From Chryseosolibacter indicum (GTDB lineage: Bacteria > Bacteroidota > Bacteroidia > Cytophagales > Cyclobacteriaceae): 64,000 bases of DNA. The notes beneath the pieces were generated by a model that ran no database searches, was not told the DNA's origin, and saw nothing but the letters and a program-made list of their open reading frames with translations. The translations under genes and the position numbers were made by a program. Within the stretch, counting starts at the first letter, position 1; the number at the start of each line of letters is the position of its first letter. Below, in pieces: positions 16,823-25,417 of the stretch. The stretch is taken from NCBI RefSeq assembly GCF_018598585.1, contig NZ_JAHESD010000008.1, positions 62,001 through 126,000 of the forward strand. The letters run 5' to 3'.

Positions 16823-17599
16823 TTAAAAACTTTTGATATCAATGCCACCGAAGATACAAGTGCCCTTGATAACTAGTACCTTATTGTGGTCAGTGTTAGG
16901 TTCTGGCATCACAGGGCGTTTATCATCAAGACCACCAAAGATGTTTACAAGATCGTCCGATTGTATTTTCCAATGTGCAGGTACTATAAGTTTTGCGCCT
17001 CCAAATACCTGCGTGATATCCAGCACAATTTTTCCCTGGACATCAGCTTGAGTTAGGTTCAAATCAGTGCCGCCAAATATTGTTGTAATTTCTCCTCCTT
17101 TAAACGTTTTAGAGATTATGTTCTTTTTTACGCCGCCAAAAATTACGACAGAATCAATAACATCATTGTCTGATTGTATGCCTGAATCAACAACAGCACC
17201 TTCCCAGTTCTTCCATCCTTCTGCTGATCGTGGTCTTCTTGAGCGGAACATAACTGCGAGCCCGATACCAATAATCACAATAGGCCAAATGTATTCTTTA
17301 ATATGAATACTGGGATCAATATCATCAAGCATGAAGAGGGATCCAATAAGAATCAGGACAATCCATACTGGCCCTCTGAAAGAATGGCGAACACCAACAT
17401 AAAATCCTAATAGGATCAGAAGCATTTCCCATGACAACATCCAGTGTGGTATACCGATATCCATCTTTCTTGCGAGCAGAAGAACGCCAGCCGTTATTAT
17501 TAACAAACCACTAAAAATGCGTCCCGAACGTGCTCCTCTAGATTCACCAAAGCCTCTGTTTTCTGTTGGACCTGATGATGTGTTATACTGTGCTTCCAT
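16823..17599 (-). CDS. LiaF-like membrane protein
   Basis: A 258-residue protein: cytosolic N-terminus, about four TM helices (residues 29-115, e.g. IFSGLLIITAGVLLLARKMD and YIWPIVIIGIGLAVMF), then a repeated beta-solenoid-like domain (about 150-258) with the recurrent phrase VIFGGVKKN / TIFGGTDLN / QVFGGAKLI / NIFGGLDDK / CIFGGIDIK. That is the cell-wall-active antibiotic response domain of LiaF/VraT, which in Firmicutes inhibits a cognate histidine kinase. The operon here includes a LytS-like kinase and LytTR regulator, so a similar inhibitory or sensing role is plausible but inferred. Confidence 0.85.
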   Translation of the reverse strand: MEAQYNTSSGPTENRGFGESRGARSGRIFSGLLIITAGVLLLARKMDIGIPHWMLSWEMLLILLGFYVGVRHSFRGPVWIVLILIGSLFMLDDIDPSIHIKEYIWPIVIIGIGLAVMFRSRRPRSAEGWKNWEGAVVDSGIQSDNDVIDSVVIFGGVKKNIISKTFKGGEITTIFGGTDLNLTQADVQGKIVLDITQVFGGAKLIVPAHWKIQSDDLVNIFGGLDDKRPVMPEPNTDHNKVLVIKGTCIFGGIDIKSF

Positions 17600-17851
17600 A
17601 ATTGCTATTTTTATTCAAATGTACGCGTAGCTTCTAATCACAGCCATGGTAGTTAGGCAGGTAAAGGAACAAAGTAGGTGAATGAAGGATTGGGGGCGGT
17701 GAAAACAACTTCGGTTAAAGGTTAAATGTTAATTAGTTTTATGTTCTGAGTTATGGGTTGTTAAAAATTCGATGTTCGCTGTTCTGTGTTCAGGAAATAG
17801 AAGTTAAGGTTTACATGTTTAATGTTTTTAGGGTTTGTATTATATTAAGGG

Positions 17852-18439
17852 ATGGTTTCTTCTAAACTACAGCGTGCTTTTGAGTCGTTTGATGCTTATA
17901 ATTCAAACGACCCGCACCAGGAGGTTGTAAACGGCAAGTCGTATCCCAAAGAATATTTATATGGTGTAAGAATGACGGAAAGGCTTAATGCCTACGCACC
18001 TGATGCAAACGAACATGTTCAGCTGGCAGCACGTTGTCAGCATATCGGAAGGTGGGAGATTCCCCGTAATTCTTTTCCAATGGACAGAAAAGGATATTTG
18101 CAGTGGCGTAGCAGGTTGGCCCTTCACCATGCGCGTATCGCCTCTACTATTCTTGCTACCTGTGGCTATGATGAAGAGATGATTGAAAAGGTGAAGTTTC
18201 TTTTGCAGAAGAAAGAGCTTCATCAACATCATCCCGAAACTCAGCTTCTTGAAGATGTAGTTTGTCTAGTGTTTATAGAGTTTTATCTAGCTGACTTCGC
18301 GCAGCAACATGAGGATGATAAAGTGGTTGACATCCTAAAGAAGACAATAAAAAAAATGTCTTCTAATGCCTTGAATGTGGCAACAACAATAAGCATGTCG
18401 CCGAAGATAAGTCAGTTAGTTGCCCGGGCGTTAAATTAG
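17852..18439 (+). CDS. DUF4202 domain protein
   Basis: A 195-residue cytosolic protein. The conserved signature of DUF4202 is clear: LAARCQHIGRWEIPRNSFPM, DRKGYLQWRSRLALHHARIA, and later ETQLLEDVVCLVFIEFYLAD. The family is all-helical; its His and Asp/Glu pattern (ARCQHIGRW, LHHARIA, LEDVVCLVF) recalls HD-domain metal sites, but no activity has been established as far as I know. Its stop codon overlaps the stop of the convergent phosphatase gene. Upstream 17600-17851 is AT-rich with no gene. Confidence 0.8.
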   Translation: MVSSKLQRAFESFDAYNSNDPHQEVVNGKSYPKEYLYGVRMTERLNAYAPDANEHVQLAARCQHIGRWEIPRNSFPMDRKGYLQWRSRLALHHARIASTILATCGYDEEMIEKVKFLLQKKELHQHHPETQLLEDVVCLVFIEFYLADFAQQHEDDKVVDILKKTIKKMSSNALNVATTISMSPKISQLVARALN

Positions 18440-18918
18440 TTTTTACTGTATTGCCCTTGCAAATGGTTTATCAGGTTTTCCATTGATCTGTCAAGAATAT
18501 CAAAAACTTCCTGGAAACCTGTTTCACCACCAAAGTATGGGTCAGGTACGTCTCCTTCCCCAAAAGGGTCAAAGTCCCGCATCATCTTAACCTTATGTTG
18601 AAGATTTTTGCTGTTAGGGAGTCTTAAAATATTTTGAAAGTTGCTGCTGTCCATGGCGAGTATCAGATCAAACTTTTCCAGGTCTGCTTCACAAAGCTGC
18701 CGGCCGCAATGTTCTATAATAATGCTGTTTTTAGTTGCGTTTGCGATGGTTCTTGGATCAGGAGAATCGCCAATGTGATAATTTGAAGTGCCGCAGGAAT
18801 CAGAGAATATATGTTGTTCTAATCCTTTTTGTTTGATCTTATTTTTAAAAATCGCCTCCGCAAGAGGTGATCTGCATATGTTACCCAGGCATACGAATAA
18901 AACGTGTATTTCCTTCAT
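18436..18918 (-). CDS. Low-molecular-weight protein-tyrosine phosphatase
   Basis: A 160-residue LMW-PTP. The P-loop is VCLGNICRSPLAEA with catalytic Cys10 and Arg16, and the general-acid aspartate is in the VPDPYFGG loop. It removes phosphate from phosphotyrosine, or arginine phosphate in some bacteria. An upstream ATG at 18936 would add six residues; MKEIHVLFVCLGN at 18918 matches the usual family start. It ends convergently with DUF4202: the two stop codons overlap by two bases. No tyrosine kinase gene is present in the window. Confidence 0.94.
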   Translation of the reverse strand: MKEIHVLFVCLGNICRSPLAEAIFKNKIKQKGLEQHIFSDSCGTSNYHIGDSPDPRTIANATKNSIIIEHCGRQLCEADLEKFDLILAMDSSNFQNILRLPNSKNLQHKVKMMRDFDPFGEGDVPDPYFGGETGFQEVFDILDRSMENLINHLQGQYSKN

Positions 18919-19029
18919 GTTTGGCTGAAGCGTCAATTATGGCTTTAAATAAACCGCAAAGAAAGTTAAAATATATGATAGAAAATGGTTACTTATCTTA
19001 CACGAAACCTATTTATAGACATAGGACAC

Positions 19030-19087
19030 TAAACCATATGGTTTAGAAGGGCCCATCTCACCGCCTAAGAGGGCCCTTCTTTTTTTA
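19030..19087 (+). terminator. Orphan + strand terminator preceded by a 16-bp palindrome
   Basis: TAAACCATATGGTTTA (19030-19045) is a perfect palindrome. It runs straight into AGAAGGGCCC (19045-19054), which pairs with GGGCCCTTCT (19071-19080), followed by seven Ts: a textbook + strand intrinsic terminator. The nearest + strand gene ends at 18439 with an antisense gene in between, so this terminator may end a short transcript starting about 18940-19020. On the minus strand there is no T-run after the stem. A small RNA is therefore possible but not shown. Confidence 0.7.
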
Positions 19088-19324
19088 ATCACGCACTATC
19101 AGTCCTGCCAGGATATCTGATCCAGCACTTTATAAACATCCAAAACCTTCAAATTTTTAGAATTAGAGGGTTGCAAAATTTTAGTCAATTTACTTAGGCT
19201 CTTAGCTTTCTAAGTGCAAAGGGGTCATCTACTCAGGAGTTTTGAAGGGGATATTCTATTGGATTGTGTAAGAAGTTAAAAGAAGGACGAAGGCATGGAG
19301 AAGAGAAAGTCCTGTCAAACAAAT

Positions 19325-19355
19325 AAAAAGGGTATGGATAACAACCATACCCTTT
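19325..19355 (-). terminator. Intrinsic terminator for the DUF6588 gene
   Basis: AAAAGGGTATGG (19325-19336) pairs perfectly over 12 bp with CCATACCCTTTT (19344-19355), loop of seven. On the minus strand the stem ends in a T-run, and it lies just past the stop of the minus-strand DUF6588 gene at 19379. Confidence 0.85.
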
Positions 19356-19378
19356 TAATATTTAAGTTTTTCAGGATA

Positions 19379-20422
19379 CTATCGGATACTAAGACCAACC
19401 CCTACAGTTAAGCAATTATATTTTTGAAGTGTATAATCTGCATGAAGGGTCAGAACTGCAAGTTTTAATCTGAACCCTGCTGTCATTCGTGGTCCTGATG
19501 ATCCAAATTTCAGGTCGAATGGGTTTTTCTCTCTGGCATCGTTAAAATCACCATCGTCATTAATATCGTATTCACCCTGAAGCGCCAGCTTTGATTTGGC
19601 AATGTTGTAACCCAAGCCCCCATATACTGTAAGAACAGAGATTTTTTTTGAGATTAGCGCCTGGATGGTGGTAGCATTCATTTCGAATACACCCTTGGCG
19701 TTGCGGGTTCCTTCATCATCAAACTCAGTAGAAAGTTCAAATTTGGTATAAGCCACAAAAGCTGAGAGATCAAATGGTAATGCTCTTACACCGGGGATCC
19801 ATTGTTTTACATCGTGCATAAGACCAAACCCGATCATCTTTAGTTGCCCTTCATCACCTAGATCTACGGTAGGTACAAACCTTATTTTAAGATCAGTTCC
19901 TTTTGGCAAGCCAATACCCAGGTGGGCGATGGGTACAGGCATAGAATTCATTTTAATATTTTTCTTCAGATCAATACCTCCAGGTCCATTAAAGGTATCA
20001 CCGTAATCACCGTTAGTTGGGTCGTTAACAACAAAAACTGGCTCATCTTCAGATCCAAAAATGGTCGGTGCTAACTTCTGGGACGGGCTTTTATAATGAG
20101 GGGAAGATGGATCAAGATCTACAACCTGAAGGTCAAGGTCTGCCACATTGTAAAACATTTCCTTTTTAGGGATGTTCATTAAGTTAGCTGTTACGGTAAT
20201 GTCAATTCCTGCAACTTTGTGTGGCTTAGCGGTATTATACCAACCCTGATTTAGTCCAGAGCTTACGCTTTTCATCAGCGGAGCGGCATAGGCGCTTACA
20301 AGCTTTTCAGCGTCATCCGCACTTTGATTTAGAAGTTTGTCAATGTCATCCTGCGCAATTACTTGTGAGAAGGATAGAAGCACAGAAAACAGGAGTAAGG
20401 GAAACTGTTTTAGTAATTTCAT
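19379..20422 (-). CDS. DUF6588 family protein, probable outer-membrane barrel
   Basis: A 347-residue exported protein: signal peptide MKLLKQFPLLLFSVLLSFSQ ending VIAQ/DD, then a mature region with many alternating strands (LSAFVAYTKFELS, ISVLTVYGGLGYNIA, KLALQGEYDIN, RMTAGFRLKLAVLTLHADYT) and a C-terminal VGVGLSIR strand. This agrees with DUF6588, a Bacteroidota family that looks like a small outer-membrane beta barrel. DINDDGDFNDARE is an Asp-rich loop that could bind calcium. Function unknown. Transcribed alone, divergent from waaA. Confidence 0.75.
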   Translation of the reverse strand: MKLLKQFPLLLFSVLLSFSQVIAQDDIDKLLNQSADDAEKLVSAYAAPLMKSVSSGLNQGWYNTAKPHKVAGIDITVTANLMNIPKKEMFYNVADLDLQVVDLDPSSPHYKSPSQKLAPTIFGSEDEPVFVVNDPTNGDYGDTFNGPGGIDLKKNIKMNSMPVPIAHLGIGLPKGTDLKIRFVPTVDLGDEGQLKMIGFGLMHDVKQWIPGVRALPFDLSAFVAYTKFELSTEFDDEGTRNAKGVFEMNATTIQALISKKISVLTVYGGLGYNIAKSKLALQGEYDINDDGDFNDAREKNPFDLKFGSSGPRMTAGFRLKLAVLTLHADYTLQKYNCLTVGVGLSIR

Positions 20423-20525
20423 GATTATGTGGGGTTTATCAACTTTAAAGTTAGTTATTTTAAATCATTCGAAGTTTAGGGAGGTAATAATATTTTGAGA
20501 AGACTGATGTATTTTTGTAACCGTA

Positions 20526-21764
20526 ATGACCATAATCTATAGCCTTTCAATATATATCGTTCAGCTTCTAATCAAGGTGGCCAGTCTCTTTAATACAAAA
20601 GCAAAGGCGTTTGTGACCGGCCGCAGACAATGGGCAAATAAGTTAAAGGATAAGTTTGCCGTCAATACATTTCCGGTTGTTTGGGTGCATTGCGCTTCAT
20701 TGGGTGAGTTTGAACAGGGTAGACCAATAATTGAAGCAATACGGAAACAATACCCGCAACATAAAATTTTACTTACATTCTTCTCACCTTCCGGCTATGA
20801 AGTAAGGAAAAATTATGAGTTAGCAGATTATGTATGCTATCTTCCCTGGGATACAGCAAAGAATGCAAAGTTGTTTATCGAAACAGTAAAACCAGTACTC
20901 GCAATATTTGTGAAGTATGAGTTCTGGTATCATTACGCTGTTGGACTAAAAAAGTACAATGTTCCGTTGATATCAATATCTTCTATTTTCAGAAGTGATC
21001 AATTTTTCTTCCATTCACTTGGTGGTTTTTACAGACGTATTCTTAAAAACTTTTCCTACTTCTTTGTTCAAAATAGCGAATCGGTAAAGTTACTTCAATC
21101 AATAGGAATTAATAGTGTAGCACAGACAGGCGACACGCGTTTTGATCGGGTATATCAGGTAGTAAAGCAGGCAGATGAGATTGAGATCGTAAGAAATTTT
21201 AAGGGAGATCAGCGTGTTTTTGTTATAGGAAGTTCATGGCCTGAAGATATGGATATACTTATACCTTTTATTAATGAAAACAGGCTTAAGTTTATCGTTG
21301 CGCCTCATGAGATTTCGGAGGTGTCAATCACAAACCTTGAGAAGGCACTGCGTGTAAAATCGATTCGATACTCGCAGGCCTCCGGACTAAATCTTGATGA
21401 CTATACTGTTCTTATTATAGACAATATAGGTATGCTGTCAAAGCTTTACCGGTATGGAGAGTTTGCATATATAGGTGGTGGTTTTGGAAAAGGACTTCAC
21501 AACATTCTTGAAGCTGCGTGTTATGGTGTTCCTGTATTGTTTGGTAACAAAAATTATGAGCGGTTTCAGGAAGCTGTTGATTTGATTAACAGGGGAGGAG
21601 CTTTTGAGATAAGAGATTACCCCGACTTAAAAGCCAAGTATGAGATGTTAAATGTTCCTTCTAGCTTTCTGCTGGCTTGTGAGGTGACCAAGCAATATGT
21701 TGAGGAGAATCTCGGAGCGACAGAAAAGATAATGCAATACTGTAACAAGGTTTTGGCACGCTAA
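20526..21764 (+). CDS. waaA: 3-deoxy-D-manno-octulosonic acid (Kdo) transferase
   Basis: A 412-residue GT-B glycosyltransferase (GT30). An N-terminal membrane anchor (about 1-20) precedes VWVHCASLGEFEQGRPIIEA, the family signature with the catalytic Glu, and the C-terminal half holds YIGGGFGKGLHNILEAACYG, where the sugar-nucleotide site lies. It adds Kdo from CMP-Kdo to lipid IVA at the inner membrane, the step that begins the LPS core. Followed by rsgA after 36 bases, probably in one transcript. Confidence 0.95.
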   Translation: MTIIYSLSIYIVQLLIKVASLFNTKAKAFVTGRRQWANKLKDKFAVNTFPVVWVHCASLGEFEQGRPIIEAIRKQYPQHKILLTFFSPSGYEVRKNYELADYVCYLPWDTAKNAKLFIETVKPVLAIFVKYEFWYHYAVGLKKYNVPLISISSIFRSDQFFFHSLGGFYRRILKNFSYFFVQNSESVKLLQSIGINSVAQTGDTRFDRVYQVVKQADEIEIVRNFKGDQRVFVIGSSWPEDMDILIPFINENRLKFIVAPHEISEVSITNLEKALRVKSIRYSQASGLNLDDYTVLIIDNIGMLSKLYRYGEFAYIGGGFGKGLHNILEAACYGVPVLFGNKNYERFQEAVDLINRGGAFEIRDYPDLKAKYEMLNVPSSFLLACEVTKQYVEENLGATEKIMQYCNKVLAR

Positions 21765-21800
21765 TTCCTGCTCATAATCCGAATTATAAAAAACTAGAGT

Positions 21801-22715
21801 ATGAAGGGACAAGTATTACGTTCTACTGGATCGTTTTATGACATTCTGGCTGAAGACGGCAATACTTATGTATGTAAAGTAAGAGGCAAGATTCGGCTTG
21901 AAGGAATAAAGGAAACAAATCCAGTTGCCGTTGGCGACAGGGTTGTGTTTGAAAACTCCCGCGATGTAGGAGCAATAACAGAAATTCTGCCGCGCGACAA
22001 TCACATACTGCGGCAGTCGATAAAAAAATCTGCTCATGCCCATGTGCTTGCCGCTAATGTTGATCAGGTAATGCTTGTTGCAACAATAGCGTTACCAAGA
22101 ACATCGTTTGGATTTATAGACCGCTTTCTGGTGTCAGCAGAGTCATTCCGTATTCCACAAATCATCATATTCAATAAACAAGATTTATTAGATGAAGATA
22201 GCCTTGCCATACAGAAGGAAGCTATCGCGATCTATGAAAATATTGGTGTTACGTGTATGGCTATTACGGCAACGCAGGATGACGTGCCTGATTTAAAGGA
22301 GGTGTTAAGAGGGAAGACAACACTTATTGCGGGACACTCAGGTGTAGGTAAATCAACGCTGCTTAATAAACTTGCTCCTCATGTAAACCAGAAAGTGGGT
22401 GAGATTTCGGAGTTCTCGTCTAAAGGAATGCATACCACAACCTTTGCTGAAATGTTTTTATTAGAAGATAAAACATTTGTTGTAGATACACCGGGTATTA
22501 AGGAATGGGGACTTATAGACATGGAGGAGCAGGAGATCTCTGATTACTTTCCGGAGATGAGAGAGCTACGTCTTGACTGTAAGTTTGGATCAAAATGTTT
22601 GCATATCAATGAACCAAAATGTGCTGTGATAAAAGCAGTAGAAGAGGGTAAAATTGCAATCAGCCGATACGAGAGTTATTATAGTATTGTGTTGGGAGAA
22701 GACAATAGAAAATGA
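21801..22715 (+). CDS. rsgA: Ribosome small-subunit-dependent GTPase A
   Basis: A 304-residue circularly permuted GTPase. The G4 motif NKQD (125-128) comes before G1 GHSGVGKST (178-186) and G3 DTPG, as expected for RsgA/YjeQ. An OB fold (about 1-70) binds 16S rRNA; the C-terminal zinc finger is CKFGSKCLHINEPKCAV. It acts late in 30S maturation. The stop overlaps the start of the next gene as ATGA, so they are translationally coupled. Confidence 0.96.
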   Translation: MKGQVLRSTGSFYDILAEDGNTYVCKVRGKIRLEGIKETNPVAVGDRVVFENSRDVGAITEILPRDNHILRQSIKKSAHAHVLAANVDQVMLVATIALPRTSFGFIDRFLVSAESFRIPQIIIFNKQDLLDEDSLAIQKEAIAIYENIGVTCMAITATQDDVPDLKEVLRGKTTLIAGHSGVGKSTLLNKLAPHVNQKVGEISEFSSKGMHTTTFAEMFLLEDKTFVVDTPGIKEWGLIDMEEQEISDYFPEMRELRLDCKFGSKCLHINEPKCAVIKAVEEGKIAISRYESYYSIVLGEDNRK

Positions 22716-23521
22716 AGTATACCGTCAATAATATTTCTATATCTTATAATGCAGAGGGCACTAAAGCGTATGGGGAAGATGTAGTATTACTAAGACAAGC
22801 ATTGGATTTAACAGCACAAAAGCCATGGGGCAATGAAGGCTATACCGTTGAAAAGCTTTTTAACGATGATATCGAATATAGATTATTTGAAAGGAGTGTA
22901 GCGGAGCTTTTATATAGTTGCTGGCGAAAGGCCGGCCTTTTGGTGCCTGCTGACTTTCAATTGGACCAATATCACGCGTTAATTAAAGATCGTGTACAGC
23001 ATTTAGCCGCAGTGGATCAAACGAAGTTGCTTTCAGTGGATGACTTTCCTTTAGGCATAGAGAGAATTGAAAAGCGGATCTCCGAAATTAGTGGTGTCGC
23101 CTTGCGGGCTCATAACCCTTATGATGAGCAACGCGTATTTCACTTTCGTGTGATTCGTCCCGAAAGCAGAGATAATAATCCATTGCATCGAGATGTATGG
23201 CTTGAAGATTACGAAAGTTGCATTAACTTGTATATCCCAATAGCAGCTAGCAATGAAAACTCTTCCCTCATTATCTTTCCTGGAAGTCACTTGTGGCCAG
23301 AATCAAGAATAGAGCGAACTACAAAGGGGGCATTAATAGATGGAGTTAAATTTAATGTGCCAGCTGTAACAAATATTAAAGGAGAATATGTAGTTAAAAG
23401 ACCTGATCCAAAACCAAATCAGGTTCTTGTCTTTTCCCCTTACATCATTCATGGTGGTTCTGTTAACTTTAACAGTGACAAGACAAGGATTTCTATAGAA
23501 CTTCGGTTATGGAAAGTATAG
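22712..23521 (+). CDS. Phytanoyl-CoA dioxygenase (PhyH)-like 2OG-Fe(II) oxygenase
   Basis: A 269-residue oxygenase with the PhyH facial triad: H-x-D in NPLHRDVWLEDY, and the distal His in FSPYIIHGGSVNFNSDKTRI, whose Arg would bind 2-oxoglutarate. The segment SSLIIFPGSHLWPESRIERT is the usual PhyH loop. It overlaps rsgA by four bases, but there is no known link between them; coupling may only reflect genome compaction. The substrate is unknown. The adjacent minus-strand GT2 and GNAT genes could make a glycan or peptide it modifies, which is speculation. Confidence 0.82.
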   Translation: MKYTVNNISISYNAEGTKAYGEDVVLLRQALDLTAQKPWGNEGYTVEKLFNDDIEYRLFERSVAELLYSCWRKAGLLVPADFQLDQYHALIKDRVQHLAAVDQTKLLSVDDFPLGIERIEKRISEISGVALRAHNPYDEQRVFHFRVIRPESRDNNPLHRDVWLEDYESCINLYIPIAASNENSSLIIFPGSHLWPESRIERTTKGALIDGVKFNVPAVTNIKGEYVVKRPDPKPNQVLVFSPYIIHGGSVNFNSDKTRISIELRLWKV

Positions 23522-23523
23522 TT

Positions 23524-24480
23524 TCACTTCCCATATTTTAATTTGTGATATAACCTTCGGATTCCTGATAGCGGTAACTTTAACCTGTTAAGTAACATAA
23601 CAAAAGTACTCATTACATCGTCCCGATTTATCTCGTGAAGTAAAGCATAAAAGTTCTCTGCTTCTTTCCTGTTCTCTGAAAATACTGATTGTCTTATTTC
23701 ATAACGCAAGCGTTTTGCCAGCGCTTCGTGATCTTGATTGTTCTTGTTTAATACTTGTGCTTTTTTGCAAACCAGGTAAGTTGAGTATAATTGTTTGTCT
23801 CCTGGAATGTACCACCCTCGTGACATGGACCTGACGCTTATCCTCACTTTCGTTGTGATCTCATTAAGAAATGAATACTTGAACTTTCGGGATGAACGTA
23901 CCCAGAAATCAAAATCTTCATAGGAGAGCCGTTCATCGTAACCCTGGAGGCAGTCAAATACTTCCTTGCGGGAAATCATTGTGGGTGAAGAAATAAAGTA
24001 AGTAGATAATATCTGTTGATATACATCTCCTTCTGGTACTGTATGTAGTAATCCCTTATCTTTTAAATACGTGTAGTGAGATCTTATATAGTTTCCTTTC
24101 TCATCAATGTAAATGGAATCGGTAAAAACCACACCATACGATTTATCCAGTAATGAAAAATGCTTTACCTGCTGTTCAATGCGTTGGCGGAGCATAACAT
24201 CATCTGTAGCAAAGTCAATAACGAAATCTCCTTTAATATAAGGTAAACTTCTGTTAAAGGCCCTGCAATTTCCTATATTCTCATTCAACTGGATAAACTG
24301 AATAGTAGGATGGTTGTTAATAATTTGTTTTATAATAGCTGCGCTGCCATCTATACTGGCATCGTCAATAATGATAACCTGTATATTCTTATAAGTCTGA
24401 TCTATTACAGAATGGATCGCTTCTTTAACAAACTTCTCGTGGTTATAGCAAAGACAAACAACTGTAACAAGAGGACTCAC
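23524..24480 (-). CDS. Family 2 glycosyltransferase
   Basis: A 318-residue inverting GT-A glycosyltransferase. N-terminal PLVTVVCLCYNHEKFVKEAI and VIIIDDASIDGS give the nucleotide-binding fold; FVIDFATDDVM is in place of the usual DxD. The start is GTG at 24480, two bases after the stop of the GNAT gene, and no better ATG is near. The C-terminal about 60 residues are basic and could contact membrane. Likely adds a sugar to a surface polysaccharide or lipid; acceptor unknown. Ends three bases from the stop of the PhyH gene on the other strand. Confidence 0.88.
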   Translation of the reverse strand: MSPLVTVVCLCYNHEKFVKEAIHSVIDQTYKNIQVIIIDDASIDGSAAIIKQIINNHPTIQFIQLNENIGNCRAFNRSLPYIKGDFVIDFATDDVMLRQRIEQQVKHFSLLDKSYGVVFTDSIYIDEKGNYIRSHYTYLKDKGLLHTVPEGDVYQQILSTYFISSPTMISRKEVFDCLQGYDERLSYEDFDFWVRSSRKFKYSFLNEITTKVRISVRSMSRGWYIPGDKQLYSTYLVCKKAQVLNKNNQDHEALAKRLRYEIRQSVFSENRKEAENFYALLHEINRDDVMSTFVMLLNRLKLPLSGIRRLYHKLKYGK

Positions 24481-24481
24481 G

Positions 24482-25417
24482 CTACGCTAATGTTTTTTCA
24501 AAGGTGAATTTAGTTGAAGGAGTGGCTCCCAGTTTAAGTTTGAAGTTCAACAGTGAAACATTTGTGCTGTTGTTAATTGAAGATGTTCCAAGGTCGAGTA
24601 GTTTTATATCCTCCATATAACAATATTCAGCTATTCCATTTATAAGCATTACAACGGGACTAAAGTAGTTGAAATCTTTGTGATGATCGTGGTAAAAATC
24701 ATATAGTACATTACGTTTTACCCGAATAGAAATTGACGCGGCCGCTATTCTATCGTTGTAAAACACAGCGAATAACAGAAAGTCATGGGGAAATGTTTGA
24801 ACCGTTTTTTCAAGGTCTCTGAACTCCATCGAAAGTTTATAGCCTTTGCTGCTTCGGCATTCCTCGATGAATGTGTAAACGTCTCTAAGGTGATCAATAT
24901 TTAATTTCTGAAAAGTTAACCCTGCTTCTCTTGATTTTAAAAGTCTTCTCTTATCTGAATGCCTTAATGAAGATTCAATGTTTGGCGCATTAATTTCAAT
25001 AATTGCACTTATGTCTTCCATTTTGTTGTAACCGTGGTCAATTAACATAGTTGTTACAGCGGGCAACAAGTTATTATACTTTTCCGGCGGATTCTTCAAG
25101 ATGACTTTAGTGACTTTGTTTCTATGAAGTATTTCCTCGACAAAAAGCAGAAAGTTAAAAAGTATCGGGTTAGGTACGTCTTCGCAGAAGTCAATACCTC
25201 CAAAAGGACTTTTGAAAGGGCTTATGGCTACTCGATCTTTAGTGTTGAAGAATATAGCTGCAACAATGCTTCTTTCTTTTTTATTTATGATATAGAATGA
25301 AGACCATCCCGTTAATGACTGAAGAAGTAAATGCTCTCGCCTGTTGAAGATAGCTAGTTCAAAGGCCAACTTATAATCAGGTGTAAGCTCACCTTCATAA
25401 AAAGAATATTCTTCCAA
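24482..25417 (-). CDS. FemAB/BioF2-like GNAT acetyltransferase
   Basis: A 311-residue protein with two GNAT-like halves: FYIINKKERSIVAAIFF early, and LLFAVFYNDRIAAASISIRV with YDFYHDHHKDFNYFSPVVML later, ending with LLDLGTSS...LNFKLKLGA. This pattern resembles the FemAB-like acetyltransferase (BioF2/Acetyltransf_6) group, often found with polysaccharide or glycan genes. It sits directly before the GT2 gene and directly after Mpo1-like, with no gap, so all three are probably in one minus-strand operon. Substrate unknown. Confidence 0.72.
   Translation of the reverse strand: MEEYSFYEGELTPDYKLAFELAIFNRREHLLLQSLTGWSSFYIINKKERSIVAAIFFNTKDRVAISPFKSPFGGIDFCEDVPNPILFNFLLFVEEILHRNKVTKVILKNPPEKYNNLLPAVTTMLIDHGYNKMEDISAIIEINAPNIESSLRHSDKRRLLKSREAGLTFQKLNIDHLRDVYTFIEECRSSKGYKLSMEFRDLEKTVQTFPHDFLLFAVFYNDRIAAASISIRVKRNVLYDFYHDHHKDFNYFSPVVMLINGIAEYCYMEDIKLLDLGTSSINNSTNVSLLNFKLKLGATPSTKFTFEKTLA

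Larger units (their letters stand above)
18919..19378. other. Gene-free stretch with a possible small RNA
   Basis: About 440 bases between the phosphatase gene and the DUF6588 gene with no credible reading frame. It contains the palindrome and + strand terminator at 19030-19087 and the terminator at 19325-19355. I see nothing definite in 19090-19320. Confidence 0.6.

Noticed and set aside
20493-20517. Promoter TTTG and TATTTTTG before waaA
   Set aside because: The -7 match is perfect but the spacer is only 12 bases and the box lies nine bases from the start codon, so it is likely chance in AT-rich DNA.
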